A stretch of DNA of 64,000 bases from Mesorhizobium sp. Root552 (GTDB lineage: Bacteria > Pseudomonadota > Alphaproteobacteria > Rhizobiales > Rhizobiaceae). Below the pieces are notes generated by a model, which ran no database searches, had not been told where the DNA came from, and saw only the letters and a list, made by a program, of their open reading frames with translations. This document shows positions 53,957 through 64,000 of this stretch, piece by piece. The stretch covers positions 1-64,000 of the forward strand of contig NZ_LMFV01000002.1 of the NCBI RefSeq assembly GCF_001427285.1, given 5' to 3'. A program made the translations under genes and the position numbers. Numbering within the stretch: the first letter of the stretch is position 1; each line of letters begins with the position of its first letter.

Positions 53957-55366
53957 ATGAGCGAGATTTCCGCGTCGGCGCTTCGCTCCGGCCTGCCCTC
54001 CTCCGGCGGGCACGGCATCGCCTTCTCGGAGGCCGTCAAAGTCTGGGTCCGAGTCGCCGCCTTGAGCTTCGGCGGACCTGCCGGGCAGATCGCGGTCATG
54101 CACCGCATCCTGGTCGACGAAAAGCGCTGGATCGGCGAAAACAGGTTCCTGCACGCGTTGAACTACTGCATGCTTCTGCCTGGACCGGAGGCGCAGCAAT
54201 TGGCCATCTATATCGGCTGGCTGCTGCACAAGACCAAGGGCGGCCTCGTTGCCGGCACGTTGTTCGTGCTGCCCGGCTTCCTGTCGATCCTGGCGCTCAG
54301 CTACGTCTACGCCGCATTTGGCAATGTCGGCATCGTCGAGGGCCTGTTCTTCGGTCTCAAGGCGGCGGTCTTGGCAATCGTCCTACAGGCCGTGGCGCGC
54401 ATCGGCCAACGCGCGCTCAGGAACCCGATGATGATTGCCATCGAGGTTGCCGCCTTCGTCGCGATCTTCTTCTTCGCGATCCCGTTTCCGTTGATCATCC
54501 TTGCAGCCGGGCTGATCGGCTTTGTCGGCGGGCGCTCGGGCTCACCCCTGTTTCGCGTCGGCGGCGGGCACAAGAGCGCCGGTAAAATACTGGCCGACGC
54601 CGATTCAGCGCTGGGCGAACACACGCCCGCCCATGCGCGCCCCAACTGGGCGTGGTCGCTCAAGATATCCAGCGTGTTTTTGGCCTTGTGGCTGCTGCCG
54701 GTAGTTCTGCTGATCGTGTTTCTCGGGTTCGACAACGTCTTCAGCCAGATCGCGATCTTCTTCAGCAAGATGGCGATGGTGACGTTCGGCGGTGCCTATG
54801 CGGTGCTGGCCTATGTCGCGCAACAGGCCGTCGAGCACTATCACTGGCTGCAACCGGGCGAAATGCTGGATGGCCTCGGCATGGCGGAAACGACGCCCGG
54901 ACCACTGATCCAGGTTGTGCAGTTCGTCGGCTTCATGGGCGCATATCGAGGTGCGGGAACCCTCGATCCCATGCTGGCGGCGACCCTTGCCGCCATACTG
55001 ACCACCTGGGTAACGTTCGTGCCTTGCTTTTTGTGGATTTTCCTGGGCGCTCCGTTCATCGAGGTGCTGCGCGGCAACAAGGCCCTGACCGGGGCGTTGT
55101 CGGCGATCACGGCCGCCGTAGTGGGCGTAATCATGAACCTTGCCGTATGGTTCGCCCTGCACGTCCTGTTTGGCCATGTCGATAAATGGCAAGGTTACGG
55201 ATTTGCGGTCAACGTGCCCGTCTGGCAGTCCGTGCAGATTCCAGCCGTCATCCTGACGCTGGCGGCAATTTTGGCGACGTTCCGCTTCGGCGCCAGAATG
55301 ATCCCGACACTTGCCGCCTGCTCGCTTGCGGGCATGCTGTTTTACATCGCCAGCGGAAGGATTTGA
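53957..55366 (+). CDS. chrA: chromate transporter ChrA
   Basis: 469 aa. Two homologous halves each carry the chromate-transport signature: ALSFGGPAGQIAVMHRI and, in the second half, MVTFGGAYAVLAYVAQQ; each is followed by LPGPEAQQLA or ETTPGPLIQV. About ten to twelve membrane segments are present. It exports chromate. It starts 1 bp after the rhodanese-ChrB gene, so it is in the same operon. Confidence 0.93.
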   Translation: MSEISASALRSGLPSSGGHGIAFSEAVKVWVRVAALSFGGPAGQIAVMHRILVDEKRWIGENRFLHALNYCMLLPGPEAQQLAIYIGWLLHKTKGGLVAGTLFVLPGFLSILALSYVYAAFGNVGIVEGLFFGLKAAVLAIVLQAVARIGQRALRNPMMIAIEVAAFVAIFFFAIPFPLIILAAGLIGFVGGRSGSPLFRVGGGHKSAGKILADADSALGEHTPAHARPNWAWSLKISSVFLALWLLPVVLLIVFLGFDNVFSQIAIFFSKMAMVTFGGAYAVLAYVAQQAVEHYHWLQPGEMLDGLGMAETTPGPLIQVVQFVGFMGAYRGAGTLDPMLAATLAAILTTWVTFVPCFLWIFLGAPFIEVLRGNKALTGALSAITAAVVGVIMNLAVWFALHVLFGHVDKWQGYGFAVNVPVWQSVQIPAVILTLAAILATFRFGARMIPTLAACSLAGMLFYIASGRI

Positions 55367-55372
55367 CCTTCG

Positions 55373-55750
55373 TCACGATCCCGCATCAAGGGGCGTGCCG
55401 GGCAGATAAAGCAGCACCGGCCTGATTTCGTAGACGGCGGTGGGGTTGGCGCGGCGCAGGTCGCGCGCGGCCTCGATTGCCGCATCGCGCGTTTCGCAAT
55501 CCACCACATAGAAACCCAGCAACTGTTCCTTGGTTTCGGCAAATGGTCCATCGAGCACCATGCCTTCGCCCGGCCCGCGCAGCGTGCAGGCTTCATGCGT
55601 GGAGTTCAGCCTGGCCGCCGGCCCAAGCGTCCTTGCGCGAGTCAACCGGTCATGGATCTTGTGCAGCTCCGTCATAAGGGCCGCATCCTCTTGCGGCGAC
55701 CATGATTCGACGATCTCTTCGACATGGTAGGCAAGGATTGCGTAGTACAT
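55373..55750 (-). CDS. YCII/DGPF-domain protein
   Basis: 125 aa. The start YYAILAYHVEE and the later MVLDGPFAETKEQLLGFYVVDC show the DGPF motif of the YCII-related family. Members are small dimeric alpha/beta proteins, often beside ECF sigma factors, of unknown function; no sigma factor is adjacent here. It lies 86 bp behind the ABC exporter and may share its transcript. Confidence 0.82.
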   Translation of the reverse strand: MYYAILAYHVEEIVESWSPQEDAALMTELHKIHDRLTRARTLGPAARLNSTHEACTLRGPGEGMVLDGPFAETKEQLLGFYVVDCETRDAAIEAARDLRRANPTAVYEIRPVLLYLPGTPLDAGS

Positions 55751-55836
55751 CGAATATGCCCTTCGTCATGTACGCCGGCGCAGGCCTCAGCATGCCGACT
55801 ATCGCATCCGATGTGCGATGATCCAACCCCCGGCTA

Positions 55837-57729
55837 TCAGTCTTGCGACACCTCCGACGTGCGCCGCCGCACGATGACGCCAAGTTCGTCGGTTTCGCGG
55901 GCGATGCGCAGCCGCTCTTCCGCCTCGGTCGCCTCGCGCTGGCGGTCCCACATCGAGGCATAGAGGCCATGTTCGCGCATCAGCGCCGCATGGGTGCCGC
56001 GCTCCGCGATCTGGCCATCCTTCAAAACGATGATCTCGTCGGCGGAGATAACCGTCGAAAGCCGGTGCGCGATCACGATGGTGGTGCGCCCCTTGCTGAC
56101 CAGATCAAGCGCGGCCTGGATTTCCTGCTCGGTATGGCTGTCCAACGCCGAGGTCGCCTCGTCCAGAATGAGGATCGGCGGTGCTTTCAGGATCGTGCGG
56201 GCAATCGCAACGCGCTGCTTTTCACCGCCAGACAGCTTCAGGCCGCGTTCGCCCACCATGGTGCGGTAGCCTTCCGGCAGGCGCTCGATGAACGGCCCGA
56301 TCTGCGCCAGTTCGGCGGCCTTGCGCACATCTTCCTCGCTGGCTCCCGTGCGGCCGTAACGGATGTTGTAGGCGATGGTGTCGTTGAAGAGCACGGTATC
56401 CTGCGGCACCATGCCAATGGCGGCGCGCAGGCTTTCCTGCGTCACGTCACGGATGTCCTGGCCGTCGATCAGCACCGCGCCCGACTGGATGTCGTAGAAG
56501 CGGAACAACAAGCGCGAGATGGTCGATTTGCCCGCGCCCGAGGGGCCGACAATGGCCACCGTCTTGCCCGCCGGCACCTCGAAGCTCACGCCTTTCAGGA
56601 TCTTGCGGTTTTCCTCATAGGCGAAATGGACATCGCGGAACTCGACCTTGCCCAGACCGACCCCGAGGTCCGTTGCGCCGGGCTTGTCGATCACCTCCTG
56701 CCTGACGTCGAGCAGGTCGAACATCTGCTCGATATCGGTGAGGCCCTGGCGGATTTCGCGGTAGATGAAGCCGATGAAGTTAAGCGGTATCGAAAGCTGC
56801 ATCAGCATGGCGTTGATGAAGACGAAGTCGCCAACGGTCTGCGTTCCGGCCTGTACCTCCAGTGCGGACATCGCCATCACCACGGTCATGCCGATGCCGA
56901 AGATCACGCCCTGGCCGAAGTTCAGCCAGCCGAGCGAAGTCCAGATGCGGGTGGCTGCGATTTCGTAGCGGGCCATGGAGCGGTCGAAGCGCTCGGCTTC
57001 CATCGCCTCGTTGCCGAAATATTTCACCGTCTCGAAATTGAGCAGGGAATCTATGGCCTTGGTGTTTGCGTCGGTATCGCTGTCGTTCATGTCGCGGCGG
57101 ATATCGATGCGCCAATCACTCGCCCGCACCGTGAACCATGTGTAGATCCATACCGTCACCGCGACCACAGCCACATATTTCCAGCCATAGGCGGAAGCGA
57201 AGATGCCAGCCGTGAGGCCGAACTCCAGTATGGTCGGCAATGTATTCAGCACCGTAAAACGCACGATGGTCTCGATGCCCTTGGTGCCCCGCTCGATGAT
57301 GCGCGAGAGACCGCCGGTACGCCGTTCCAGATGGAAGCGCAGTGACAACTGATGCATGTGGACGAAGGTGCGATAGGCAAGCTGGCGCACTGCATGCTGG
57401 CCAACGCGAGCGAAAAGCGCATCCCGCAACTGATTGAACGCAAGTTGCACGACGCGCACGATGTTGTAGGCCACGACCAGCATGACAGGCGCGAGCAGGA
57501 ACGCAGGCAGCGGCGGCGTGGACTTGGCGTCGCCGGCCAGCGCATCCGTCGCCCATTTGAAGAAATAAGGCCCGGCCACCAATGTCAGCTTGGCGGCGAC
57601 GAGAAGCACACTCGCCCAGATGACGCGCGCCTTGAGGTCGGCGCGATCTGCCGGCCACATATAGGGCCAGAGATTTACCAGCGTCTTGAAGGTTGAGCCG
57701 GAATCGGCGGAAACGGTCTTGTCAGCCAC
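55837..57729 (-). CDS. Atm1-type ABC exporter (permease-ATPase fusion)
   Basis: 630 aa. Six membrane segments form the permease half, with the Atm1 signature DSLLNFETVKYFGNEAMEAERF. The ATPase half has Walker A VGPSGAGKSTISRLL, the signature LSGGEKQRVAIART and Walker B ILILDEATSALDSH. Bacterial Atm1 homologs export glutathione conjugates, and some protect from heavy metals. It lies 51 bp downstream of a cysteine-rich ArsR regulator, pointing to metal-controlled expression. Confidence 0.88.
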   Translation of the reverse strand: MADKTVSADSGSTFKTLVNLWPYMWPADRADLKARVIWASVLLVAAKLTLVAGPYFFKWATDALAGDAKSTPPLPAFLLAPVMLVVAYNIVRVVQLAFNQLRDALFARVGQHAVRQLAYRTFVHMHQLSLRFHLERRTGGLSRIIERGTKGIETIVRFTVLNTLPTILEFGLTAGIFASAYGWKYVAVVAVTVWIYTWFTVRASDWRIDIRRDMNDSDTDANTKAIDSLLNFETVKYFGNEAMEAERFDRSMARYEIAATRIWTSLGWLNFGQGVIFGIGMTVVMAMSALEVQAGTQTVGDFVFINAMLMQLSIPLNFIGFIYREIRQGLTDIEQMFDLLDVRQEVIDKPGATDLGVGLGKVEFRDVHFAYEENRKILKGVSFEVPAGKTVAIVGPSGAGKSTISRLLFRFYDIQSGAVLIDGQDIRDVTQESLRAAIGMVPQDTVLFNDTIAYNIRYGRTGASEEDVRKAAELAQIGPFIERLPEGYRTMVGERGLKLSGGEKQRVAIARTILKAPPILILDEATSALDSHTEQEIQAALDLVSKGRTTIVIAHRLSTVISADEIIVLKDGQIAERGTHAALMREHGLYASMWDRQREATEAEERLRIARETDELGVIVRRRTSEVSQD

Positions 57730-57780
57730 GATTGTTTGCCTTGCAGAAAGCGTTCGCTTTGCGGGGTAAGGATGCTGTCT

Positions 57781-58104
57781 TCAACAGCAGGACTTGGTGA
57801 AGGTCGCAAGCGCGCCTGAAATCGCGGCAAGCTGCTCCCTGTTGACGGCATAGCGGGAACGCTGGCCGTCCGCCTCGAAGCGGACAAGGCCCACCGCGAC
57901 CAGTATTTTCAGGTGCTGCGACACCGTCGATTGCGCGAGGTCGAGCCGTTCGACCACCTGACCACAACAGCACGACCGGTGCGCCGCAAGATGACGCAGG
58001 ATTTCGATGCGCGCAGGATGGGCCAATGCCGCCAGCTTGGCCGCAAGCGCGGCTGCATCCGCCGCAGCGGAATGCGTCGTGTCATCCAGAAGGGACATAT
58101 TCAT
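57781..58104 (-). CDS. ArsR-family transcriptional regulator with cysteine clusters
   Basis: 107 aa. The winged helix-turn-helix is evident (LAHPARIEILRHL, then CGQVVERLDLAQSTVSQHLKIL, then SRYAVN). Cys45-47 lie directly before the recognition region, and Cys106-107 end the chain. This is an unusual arrangement that could bind arsenite, antimonite or another thiophilic metal. The start codon lies inside a perfect operator, so the gene is probably autoregulated. It precedes the Atm1-type exporter by 51 bp. There is no clear ribosome-binding site, which fits a leaderless or very short leader transcript. Confidence 0.85.
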   Translation of the reverse strand: MNMSLLDDTTHSAAADAAALAAKLAALAHPARIEILRHLAAHRSCCCGQVVERLDLAQSTVSQHLKILVAVGLVRFEADGQRSRYAVNREQLAAISGALATFTKSCC

Positions 58105-58131
58105 CGTTTATCGTCGATATACGATGAATAT
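58097..58131 (-). promoter_or_regulatory. operator of the ArsR regulator
   Basis: ATATTCATCGT (58097-58107) and ACGATGAATAT (58121-58131) form a perfect 11-bp inverted repeat with a 13-bp spacer that itself holds ATCG/CGAT. It overlaps the start codon of the ArsR gene. Spaced dyads like this are the usual ArsR-family targets. Confidence 0.65.
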
Positions 58132-58205
58132 CTTTCCGGCAAGTGCTGATGCCGCGAAATTCCATGCCCGTGTTGAGAAAACGCCGGACAACTGCTCAGG
58201 CAGAT

Positions 58206-59645
58206 TTACTGCTGCTGGGCAGGGTTCGTGGTGATCTGGTCGCCCATCGCCTTATAGTCGGCAGCCTCACCTTCCTTGGACTTTTCAGGCACCTTGAATA
58301 CCTGTCCCGGCCAGATGCGGTCCGGGTCGGCGATCTGCTCCTGATTGGCGAGATAGATGGTCGAGTAGCGCACACCATGACCGTAGACACGGCGCGAGAT
58401 ACGCCAGAGCGTATCGCCGCGACGGATGATGACTGCGCTGTCGACATGCTCGAGCTTGGGCGCAACGGTGGTCGCCGGCGCTTCGGTGGGCGCGGCGGCG
58501 GCCGTTTCCGCCGGCTTCTGCTCGCCCGATGCGGCCGGCGCTGTCGCAGGCGCTGCGGCGGCTGTTTCCGCCGGCTTGGTTTCGGTCGTGGCCGGAGCGG
58601 CTGGCGCAACGGCTGCGATCGATTCACCCGGCTCTCTCTGGAACGGCACGGTGGCGCGAACGACGACCTTGGCGCCGTCGGCATCGAGCCCATCGACCCG
58701 TATTGTGTATTCGCCCACAGGCAGGTCGCGCGCCGCTTCGATCAGGAAGTGACCGTCAGGCGAAGTCACGGCATCGCCGAGCAGGATTTCATTGGCATAG
58801 GCGCGCACCTTGCGGCCAGGATCGGCAAGGCCTGCAATAAAGACCTTGCTGCCATCGATCTCGACCGCTTCAACAACGACCTTTGCTCCCGGAACAGGCG
58901 TTACGGGCGTTTCCGGCGCCGCAGCGTTGCCGGTGGCGGAAGGTGCTGCCGGCGCAGTGCTGATCGGCGCTTCGGTAGAACTGGGTTGCGCCTGCGGCGT
59001 CTCGGCCTGGGCTTCGGGCTTTGGAACAGTCAGGAGTTCGGCGGGCTTGCCGGGTTCCTCGACCATGGCGAGCACTTGCCCGCCAGCCTGCTCTGGAACC
59101 GAGACCACGGCGGTCTGCGTCGAAGTGGCAACGACGTTGTCCGGCGCGGTGGAGCGCAGCACGATCTGGTAGTTGCCCGGCTTCAGCGGGTCATCGAGCA
59201 CGATGGCGAAGGCACCATCGGCACCTGCCGTGGTTTCGCCAAGAACGGTGGAGCCGTGAACGATCTCGACCTTGGCGTTGGGGGCTGCGTTGCCGGCGAT
59301 GACGACCGAGCCATTTCCCTCGACACGCACGACATCGAAGGTCGGCGCTACCACGCCAGCGGGAGCCGGCTGCGTGGCGCCAGCGGCATCGCCCTCGGGG
59401 GCCGCCGGCTTCATGGCATCCGCGGCCGGAGCCATGGCGTTGGAATCGGCGGCCGGAAGCCGCGGCTGCGTCCCGGTGGAAGTGGCCGGCGCCTGCTCAG
59501 GGGTTGCGGGCTGGGAGAGCGATGCAACGTCTGCTGGCGGTGGATTGAGATAGGGGTCAAGGGCACCTGAAACGTAGGCCACCCCTGCCGCGGCGACAGA
59601 GCCGCCAACCGCAAACAGAAAAGCCTTCAACGGTGTAATTGCCAT
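58206..59645 (-). CDS. LysM-domain protein with Ig-like region, membrane-anchored
   Basis: 479 aa from ATG 59645. An N-terminal hydrophobic segment (KAFLFAVGGSVAAAGVAYVSG) anchors it. It is followed by long Ala/Pro/Glu-rich linkers around two or three beta-sandwich (Ig-like) units (VRVEGNGSVVIAGNAAPNAK and DGSKVFIAGLADPGRKV). A LysM domain lies near residues 400-450 (IIRRGDTLWRISRRVYG...IWPGQVFKVP). It should bind peptidoglycan on the periplasmic side. Rhizobial homologs of this design are common and of unclear role. Confidence 0.85.
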   Translation of the reverse strand: MAITPLKAFLFAVGGSVAAAGVAYVSGALDPYLNPPPADVASLSQPATPEQAPATSTGTQPRLPAADSNAMAPAADAMKPAAPEGDAAGATQPAPAGVVAPTFDVVRVEGNGSVVIAGNAAPNAKVEIVHGSTVLGETTAGADGAFAIVLDDPLKPGNYQIVLRSTAPDNVVATSTQTAVVSVPEQAGGQVLAMVEEPGKPAELLTVPKPEAQAETPQAQPSSTEAPISTAPAAPSATGNAAAPETPVTPVPGAKVVVEAVEIDGSKVFIAGLADPGRKVRAYANEILLGDAVTSPDGHFLIEAARDLPVGEYTIRVDGLDADGAKVVVRATVPFQREPGESIAAVAPAAPATTETKPAETAAAAPATAPAASGEQKPAETAAAAPTEAPATTVAPKLEHVDSAVIIRRGDTLWRISRRVYGHGVRYSTIYLANQEQIADPDRIWPGQVFKVPEKSKEGEAADYKAMGDQITTNPAQQQ

Positions 59646-59757
59646 ATTGTTCTTGCCCCTTAGCCACCTAACGCGGTCTACCCTGTTTTGCGGAAACCGA
59701 CAAGAAAAGACCGCATTGGACTTGACCGCCGCCGCCGCCCCTAGCACCAATCATTTC

Positions 59758-60369
59758 ATGAACACGATTCGATCCGTCTGTGTCTATTGCGGCTCATCTC
59801 CCGGGCGCGATGCGGCCTATCTCGAAGCGGGGCATCTTCTCGGCCGTTCGATTGCGCTCTCGGGCCTGCGCCTCATCTATGGCGGCGGCACCAAGGGCAT
59901 CATGGGTGCGGTAGCCGACGGCGCTATCCGTGCGGGCGGCAAGGTCACCGGCATCATTCCGCGCTTCCTGATGAACAAGGAAGCGACCGAAACGGCGCTC
60001 GACCGGCTGGACGAGGTCGTCATCACCGACAACATGCACCAGCGCAAGCAGAAGATGTTCGAAGAATCCGACGCCTTTGTGGCGCTGCCCGGCGGCATCG
60101 GCACGGTCGAGGAAATCGTCGAGATCATGACCTGGGCCCAGCTCGGCCACCACCGCAAGCCGATGGTGTTCGGCAACATCAAGGGTTTCTGGGATCCGAT
60201 GCTGTCGCTGATCGCGCATATGGCAAGCGAAGGCTTCATCCATACCGCACATCAGGTCAGGCCCATCGTCGTCAACGAGGCCGGAGCCATCGTGGCCGCG
60301 ATCCTGGCCGCCGCCTCGGTCGCGGACGGCCCTGCCGAAGGCGTGCCTTCGCTTATTGAGAAGATGTGA
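59758..60369 (+). CDS. LOG-family Rossmann-fold protein (TIGR00730)
   Basis: 203 aa from ATG 59758; an in-frame start 111 bp upstream adds atypical residues. The PGGxGTxxE motif (ALPGGIGTVEEIVEI) is complete, with VCVYCGSSPG at the start and LIYGGGTKGIMGAVA. Related enzymes hydrolyse cytokinin riboside 5'-monophosphates or nucleotide monophosphates. It is divergent from the LysM gene and ends 4 bp before the rarD stop. Confidence 0.88.
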   Translation: MNTIRSVCVYCGSSPGRDAAYLEAGHLLGRSIALSGLRLIYGGGTKGIMGAVADGAIRAGGKVTGIIPRFLMNKEATETALDRLDEVVITDNMHQRKQKMFEESDAFVALPGGIGTVEEIVEIMTWAQLGHHRKPMVFGNIKGFWDPMLSLIAHMASEGFIHTAHQVRPIVVNEAGAIVAAILAAASVADGPAEGVPSLIEKM

Positions 60370-60373
60370 GCCT

Positions 60374-61312
60374 TTACTGGGAAGGCACGATCGGAGCCGC
60401 AGGCTTGTGGCTCAGCATCGACCAGGAATACATCGCAAGCGCCATCCAGATGAGGCCGAACGCGGCGGCGTCGATCATCCCGAACGGCTCGTGGAAAACG
60501 AACACCGCGATCAGGAACACCATGGTCGGCGCGATGTATTGCATGATGCCAAGCGTCGAGAATCGCAGCAACTTTGCGCCGAAGGCGAACATCAAAAGCG
60601 GCACCGCTGTGATCGGCCCGCAGCCTAGCAACAGCGCCGTGTCCTTCCAGTTGCCCGACACGAGATGATCCTGTCCGTTCGCCATCAGCCACAGCACATA
60701 GATGCTGGCCGGAATGGCGAGGATCATGACTTCGAGCAGGAAGCCCTGGCTTGGCCCTATCGGCAGCGTCTTGCGGCAAAAGCCATAGGACGCGAAGGAA
60801 AACGCGAGCACCAGCGAGACCCAAGGCAGCTTGCCGCTCTCATAGGTAAGGATCGCAACCGCGATTACGGCAAGCCCTACCGCCACCTTCTGCAGCCTGT
60901 CGAGCTTCTCGCCAAGCAGCAGCGCGCCCACCATCACGTTTACCAGCGGGTTGATGTAGTAGCCAAGCGCCGTTTCAACGGTACGGTCCACCGCTATCGC
61001 CCAGACGTATAGGCTCCAGTTGATAGTGATCAGCGTTGCGGTGAGTGCCCCCATGGCCAGCATGCGTGGCGAACGCAAGGCCGCCTTGAAATCTGCCGTG
61101 CGGCCAAGCCAAACGAGCACCACTGCGGCGATGGGAACCGACCAGATGATCCGGTGCGCGACCACTTCGATCAGCGGCAGATAGGCCACCGCCTTCATGT
61201 ACAAAGGCAGCAAACCCCACAGGAAATAGGCCAGGAAGGCCAGCACGAAGCCGCGCTGCGCGCCCTTGCTGTCGACCTGCGGTTGAATCATGTCAGTTGC
61301 CATTGCGCCCAT
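60374..61312 (-). CDS. rarD: RarD family EamA transporter
   Basis: 312 aa from ATG 61312 (GAGG 5 bp upstream); ATG 61303 is also usable. Ten membrane segments are seen. The RarD signature AYFLWGLLPLYMKAV and HRIIWSVPIAAVVL, and later LQYIAPTMVFLIAVFVFHEPF (here MQYIAPTMVF), identify the chloramphenicol-sensitive RarD group. The substrate is not established. Confidence 0.86.
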   Translation of the reverse strand: MGAMATDMIQPQVDSKGAQRGFVLAFLAYFLWGLLPLYMKAVAYLPLIEVVAHRIIWSVPIAAVVLVWLGRTADFKAALRSPRMLAMGALTATLITINWSLYVWAIAVDRTVETALGYYINPLVNVMVGALLLGEKLDRLQKVAVGLAVIAVAILTYESGKLPWVSLVLAFSFASYGFCRKTLPIGPSQGFLLEVMILAIPASIYVLWLMANGQDHLVSGNWKDTALLLGCGPITAVPLLMFAFGAKLLRFSTLGIMQYIAPTMVFLIAVFVFHEPFGMIDAAAFGLIWMALAMYSWSMLSHKPAAPIVPSQ

Positions 61313-61398
61313 ATGAGCCTCGGCGCAGCCAAGGACCATCGCAAAGTTCTGATGGGTCAATGATCTCCCGCTGATGGCTCAACCAGGTTGGCAGCGCT

Positions 61399-63021
61399 TT
61401 ATTCCGCAGCCACCAGCCCGGCCAGTTCACGGTTCTTCATCAATTTGAAGACGATGGAATCCATCAGCGCCTGGAACGAAGCATCTATGACGTTGTCGGA
61501 AACGCCGACGGTCCACCAACGCCCGCCGGTTCCATCCTGCGACTCTATAAGCACTCGGGTTATCGCCTCGGTGCCGCCATTGAGGATACGCACCTTGTAG
61601 TCCACCAGCTCAAGATCGGCGATCTCGTTCTGGTAGCGGCCGAGGTCTTTGCGCAGCGCGATATCGAGCGCATTGACCGGCCCGTGCCCTTCCGCCACAG
61701 ACATACGGGTCTCGTCCTCGACCTCGATCTTCACGATAGCTTCCGACACCGTCTTGATGTTGCCGTTGGCGTCAAAGCGACGCTCGACCATGCAGCGAAA
61801 GCTTTCCACCTTGAAGAATTCCGGCACCGTGCCGAGCGTGCGGCGCGCCAAAAGTTCGAAGCTCGCATCGGCGCCCTCATAGGCATAGCCTTCCGCCTCG
61901 CGCTCCTTCACCAGCGCAATCAGCGTATCGAGACGGTGGTCGTCACGCGCGACCTCGATGCCGCGGCGTTTAAGCTCGGCGAGGAAATTGGCCTTGCCGC
62001 CCTGATCGGACACCATCACGCGACGGCGGTTGCCGACGCTTTCCGGCTCGACATGCTCGTAGGTCTTGGGTTCCTTGGCGAGCGCCGAGGCGTGGATGCC
62101 GGCCTTGGTGGCAAAGGCGGAAGCGCCGACATAAGGGGCCTGCGCTTCCGGCGCGCGGTTCAGCAGTTCGTCGAAAGCCCGCGACAGGCGCGACAGGCCG
62201 GTCAACCGCTCCGCCGTGATCCCGGTCTCGAAGCGTTCGGCATAGGCGGGTTTCAGCACCAGCGTCGGAATGATGGTGACGAGGTTGGCATTGCCGCAGC
62301 GCTCGCCGATGCCATTCAGAGTGCCCTGGATCTGGCGTGCGCCGGCCTCCACCGCGGCAAGCGAATTGGCCACCGCCTGACCGGTATCATTGTGGGCGTG
62401 GATGCCCAGATTATCGCCCGGAATGCCGGCCGCGATCACCTTGCCGACGATGTCTCGCACTTCGGACGGCTGGGTGCCGCCGTTGGTATCGCACAAAACG
62501 ATCCAGCGCGCGCCCGCGTCATACGCCGCCTTGGCGCAGGCCAGCGTATAGGCGGCATTGGTCTTGAAGCCATCGAAGAAATGCTCGCAATCGACCATCG
62601 CTTCCTTGCCGGCGGCAACGGCTGCCGCGACGGAAGCCCGGATCGCCTCGAGGTTCTCTTCCTCGGTGCAGCCGAGCGCCACGCGCACATGATATTCCGA
62701 GCTTTTCGCGACATAGCAGATTGCGTCCGACTTCGACTGGAGCAGCGCCGCAATGCCCGGATCGTTCGAGGCCGAGACGCCAACGCGCTTGGTCATGCCG
62801 AAAGCGACAAAGCGGGAGCGAACGGTGCGCTTGTGCTGGAAGAAGGCGGTATCGGTCGGGTTTGCTCCCGGATAGCCGCCTTCGACATAGTCCATGCCGA
62901 AATCGTCCAGCAGTTTCGCGATCGCCGTCTTGTCCTCGACCGAGAAGTCGATGCCCGGCGTTTGCTGGCCGTCGCGCAGCGTCGTGTCGAAGAGATAAAG
63001 GCGCTGTTTCATGGCAGACAT
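61399..63021 (-). CDS. cimA: (R)-citramalate synthase
   Basis: 540 aa. The N-terminal TIM barrel has LFDTTLRDGQQTPGIDF, VEGGYPGANPTD, and the metal site HAHNDTGQAVANSL. The C-terminal third carries the LeuA allosteric dimer domain. EGGYPGANP is more typical of citramalate synthase (CimA/GSU1798 group) than of isopropylmalate or homocitrate synthase. It condenses pyruvate with acetyl-CoA on the threonine-independent route to isoleucine. It starts 7 bp after pip ends, so the two share a transcript. Confidence 0.87.
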   Translation of the reverse strand: MSAMKQRLYLFDTTLRDGQQTPGIDFSVEDKTAIAKLLDDFGMDYVEGGYPGANPTDTAFFQHKRTVRSRFVAFGMTKRVGVSASNDPGIAALLQSKSDAICYVAKSSEYHVRVALGCTEEENLEAIRASVAAAVAAGKEAMVDCEHFFDGFKTNAAYTLACAKAAYDAGARWIVLCDTNGGTQPSEVRDIVGKVIAAGIPGDNLGIHAHNDTGQAVANSLAAVEAGARQIQGTLNGIGERCGNANLVTIIPTLVLKPAYAERFETGITAERLTGLSRLSRAFDELLNRAPEAQAPYVGASAFATKAGIHASALAKEPKTYEHVEPESVGNRRRVMVSDQGGKANFLAELKRRGIEVARDDHRLDTLIALVKEREAEGYAYEGADASFELLARRTLGTVPEFFKVESFRCMVERRFDANGNIKTVSEAIVKIEVEDETRMSVAEGHGPVNALDIALRKDLGRYQNEIADLELVDYKVRILNGGTEAITRVLIESQDGTGGRWWTVGVSDNVIDASFQALMDSIVFKLMKNRELAGLVAAE

Positions 63022-63028
63022 CCGACGA

Positions 63029-64000
<972 letters not shown>

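Overview
The window reads as a chromosomal segment of an alphaproteobacterium of the order Hyphomicrobiales (Rhizobiales), most like Mesorhizobium, Aminobacter or a related Phyllobacteriaceae. The reasons are the high GC content, the gene orders mfd-sdhE-recG, rpsF-rpsR-rplI, dnaB-radA-cvpA-purF and psd-pssA, an invasion-associated locus B protein, and palindromic intergenic repeats of a kind common in rhizobia. The assignment rests on gene order and recognised families, not on a search.

Bases 1 to about 6,660 differ from the rest. They are visibly AT-richer and hold a decayed accessory island: two small unknown genes, an outer-membrane beta-barrel gene, a small secreted protein, a type I restriction gene (hsdR) that has lost its 5' half and is frameshifted at its 3' end, and a two-gene replication module (helicase, then AEP-like primase). 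A helix-turn-helix gene is read divergently from that module. The 3' tail of hsdR is present twice, on either side of the secreted-protein gene. The helicase and primase lie in one reading frame, separated by a single TAA and 43 open codons. The island ends against the core chromosome near a strong terminator at 6636-6662.

From about 6.7 kb on the window is mostly core genome. 6.7-23.3 kb: glycerophosphodiesterase, IalB, oligopeptide-binding protein, DsbA-like oxidoreductase, mfd, sdhE, recG, DUF502, glmS, glmU, ccdA and a small YxxxxD-repeat protein. 23.6-33.4 kb: topA-rnr-DUF983, Nudix, MFS, a thioesterase/iron alcohol dehydrogenase pair and a DUF1232 protein. 33.4-43.7 kb: rpsF-rpsR-rplI, a Cfa-type methyltransferase, a YnfA-type protein, an Rsm22-type methyltransferase, dnaB, radA, cvpA and purF. 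The cvpA-purF gap holds a 268-bp element that could fold as a three-way junction.

43.7-64 kb: DoxX, SDR, a lectin-like secreted protein, OsmC, two EamA transporters, a phospholipid block (Aas-like enzyme, pssA, psd), a chromate-resistance pair (rhodanese-ChrB fusion, chrA), an ArsR-regulated Atm1-type ABC exporter, a LysM protein, a LOG-family hydrolase, rarD, citramalate synthase and proline iminopeptidase. No rRNA, tRNA, CRISPR array or intact insertion sequence was recognised.

The best candidates for something undescribed are the helicase-TAA-primase module with its regulatory region (about 3.6-6.6 kb) and the nested-hairpin element before purF (41924-42191).
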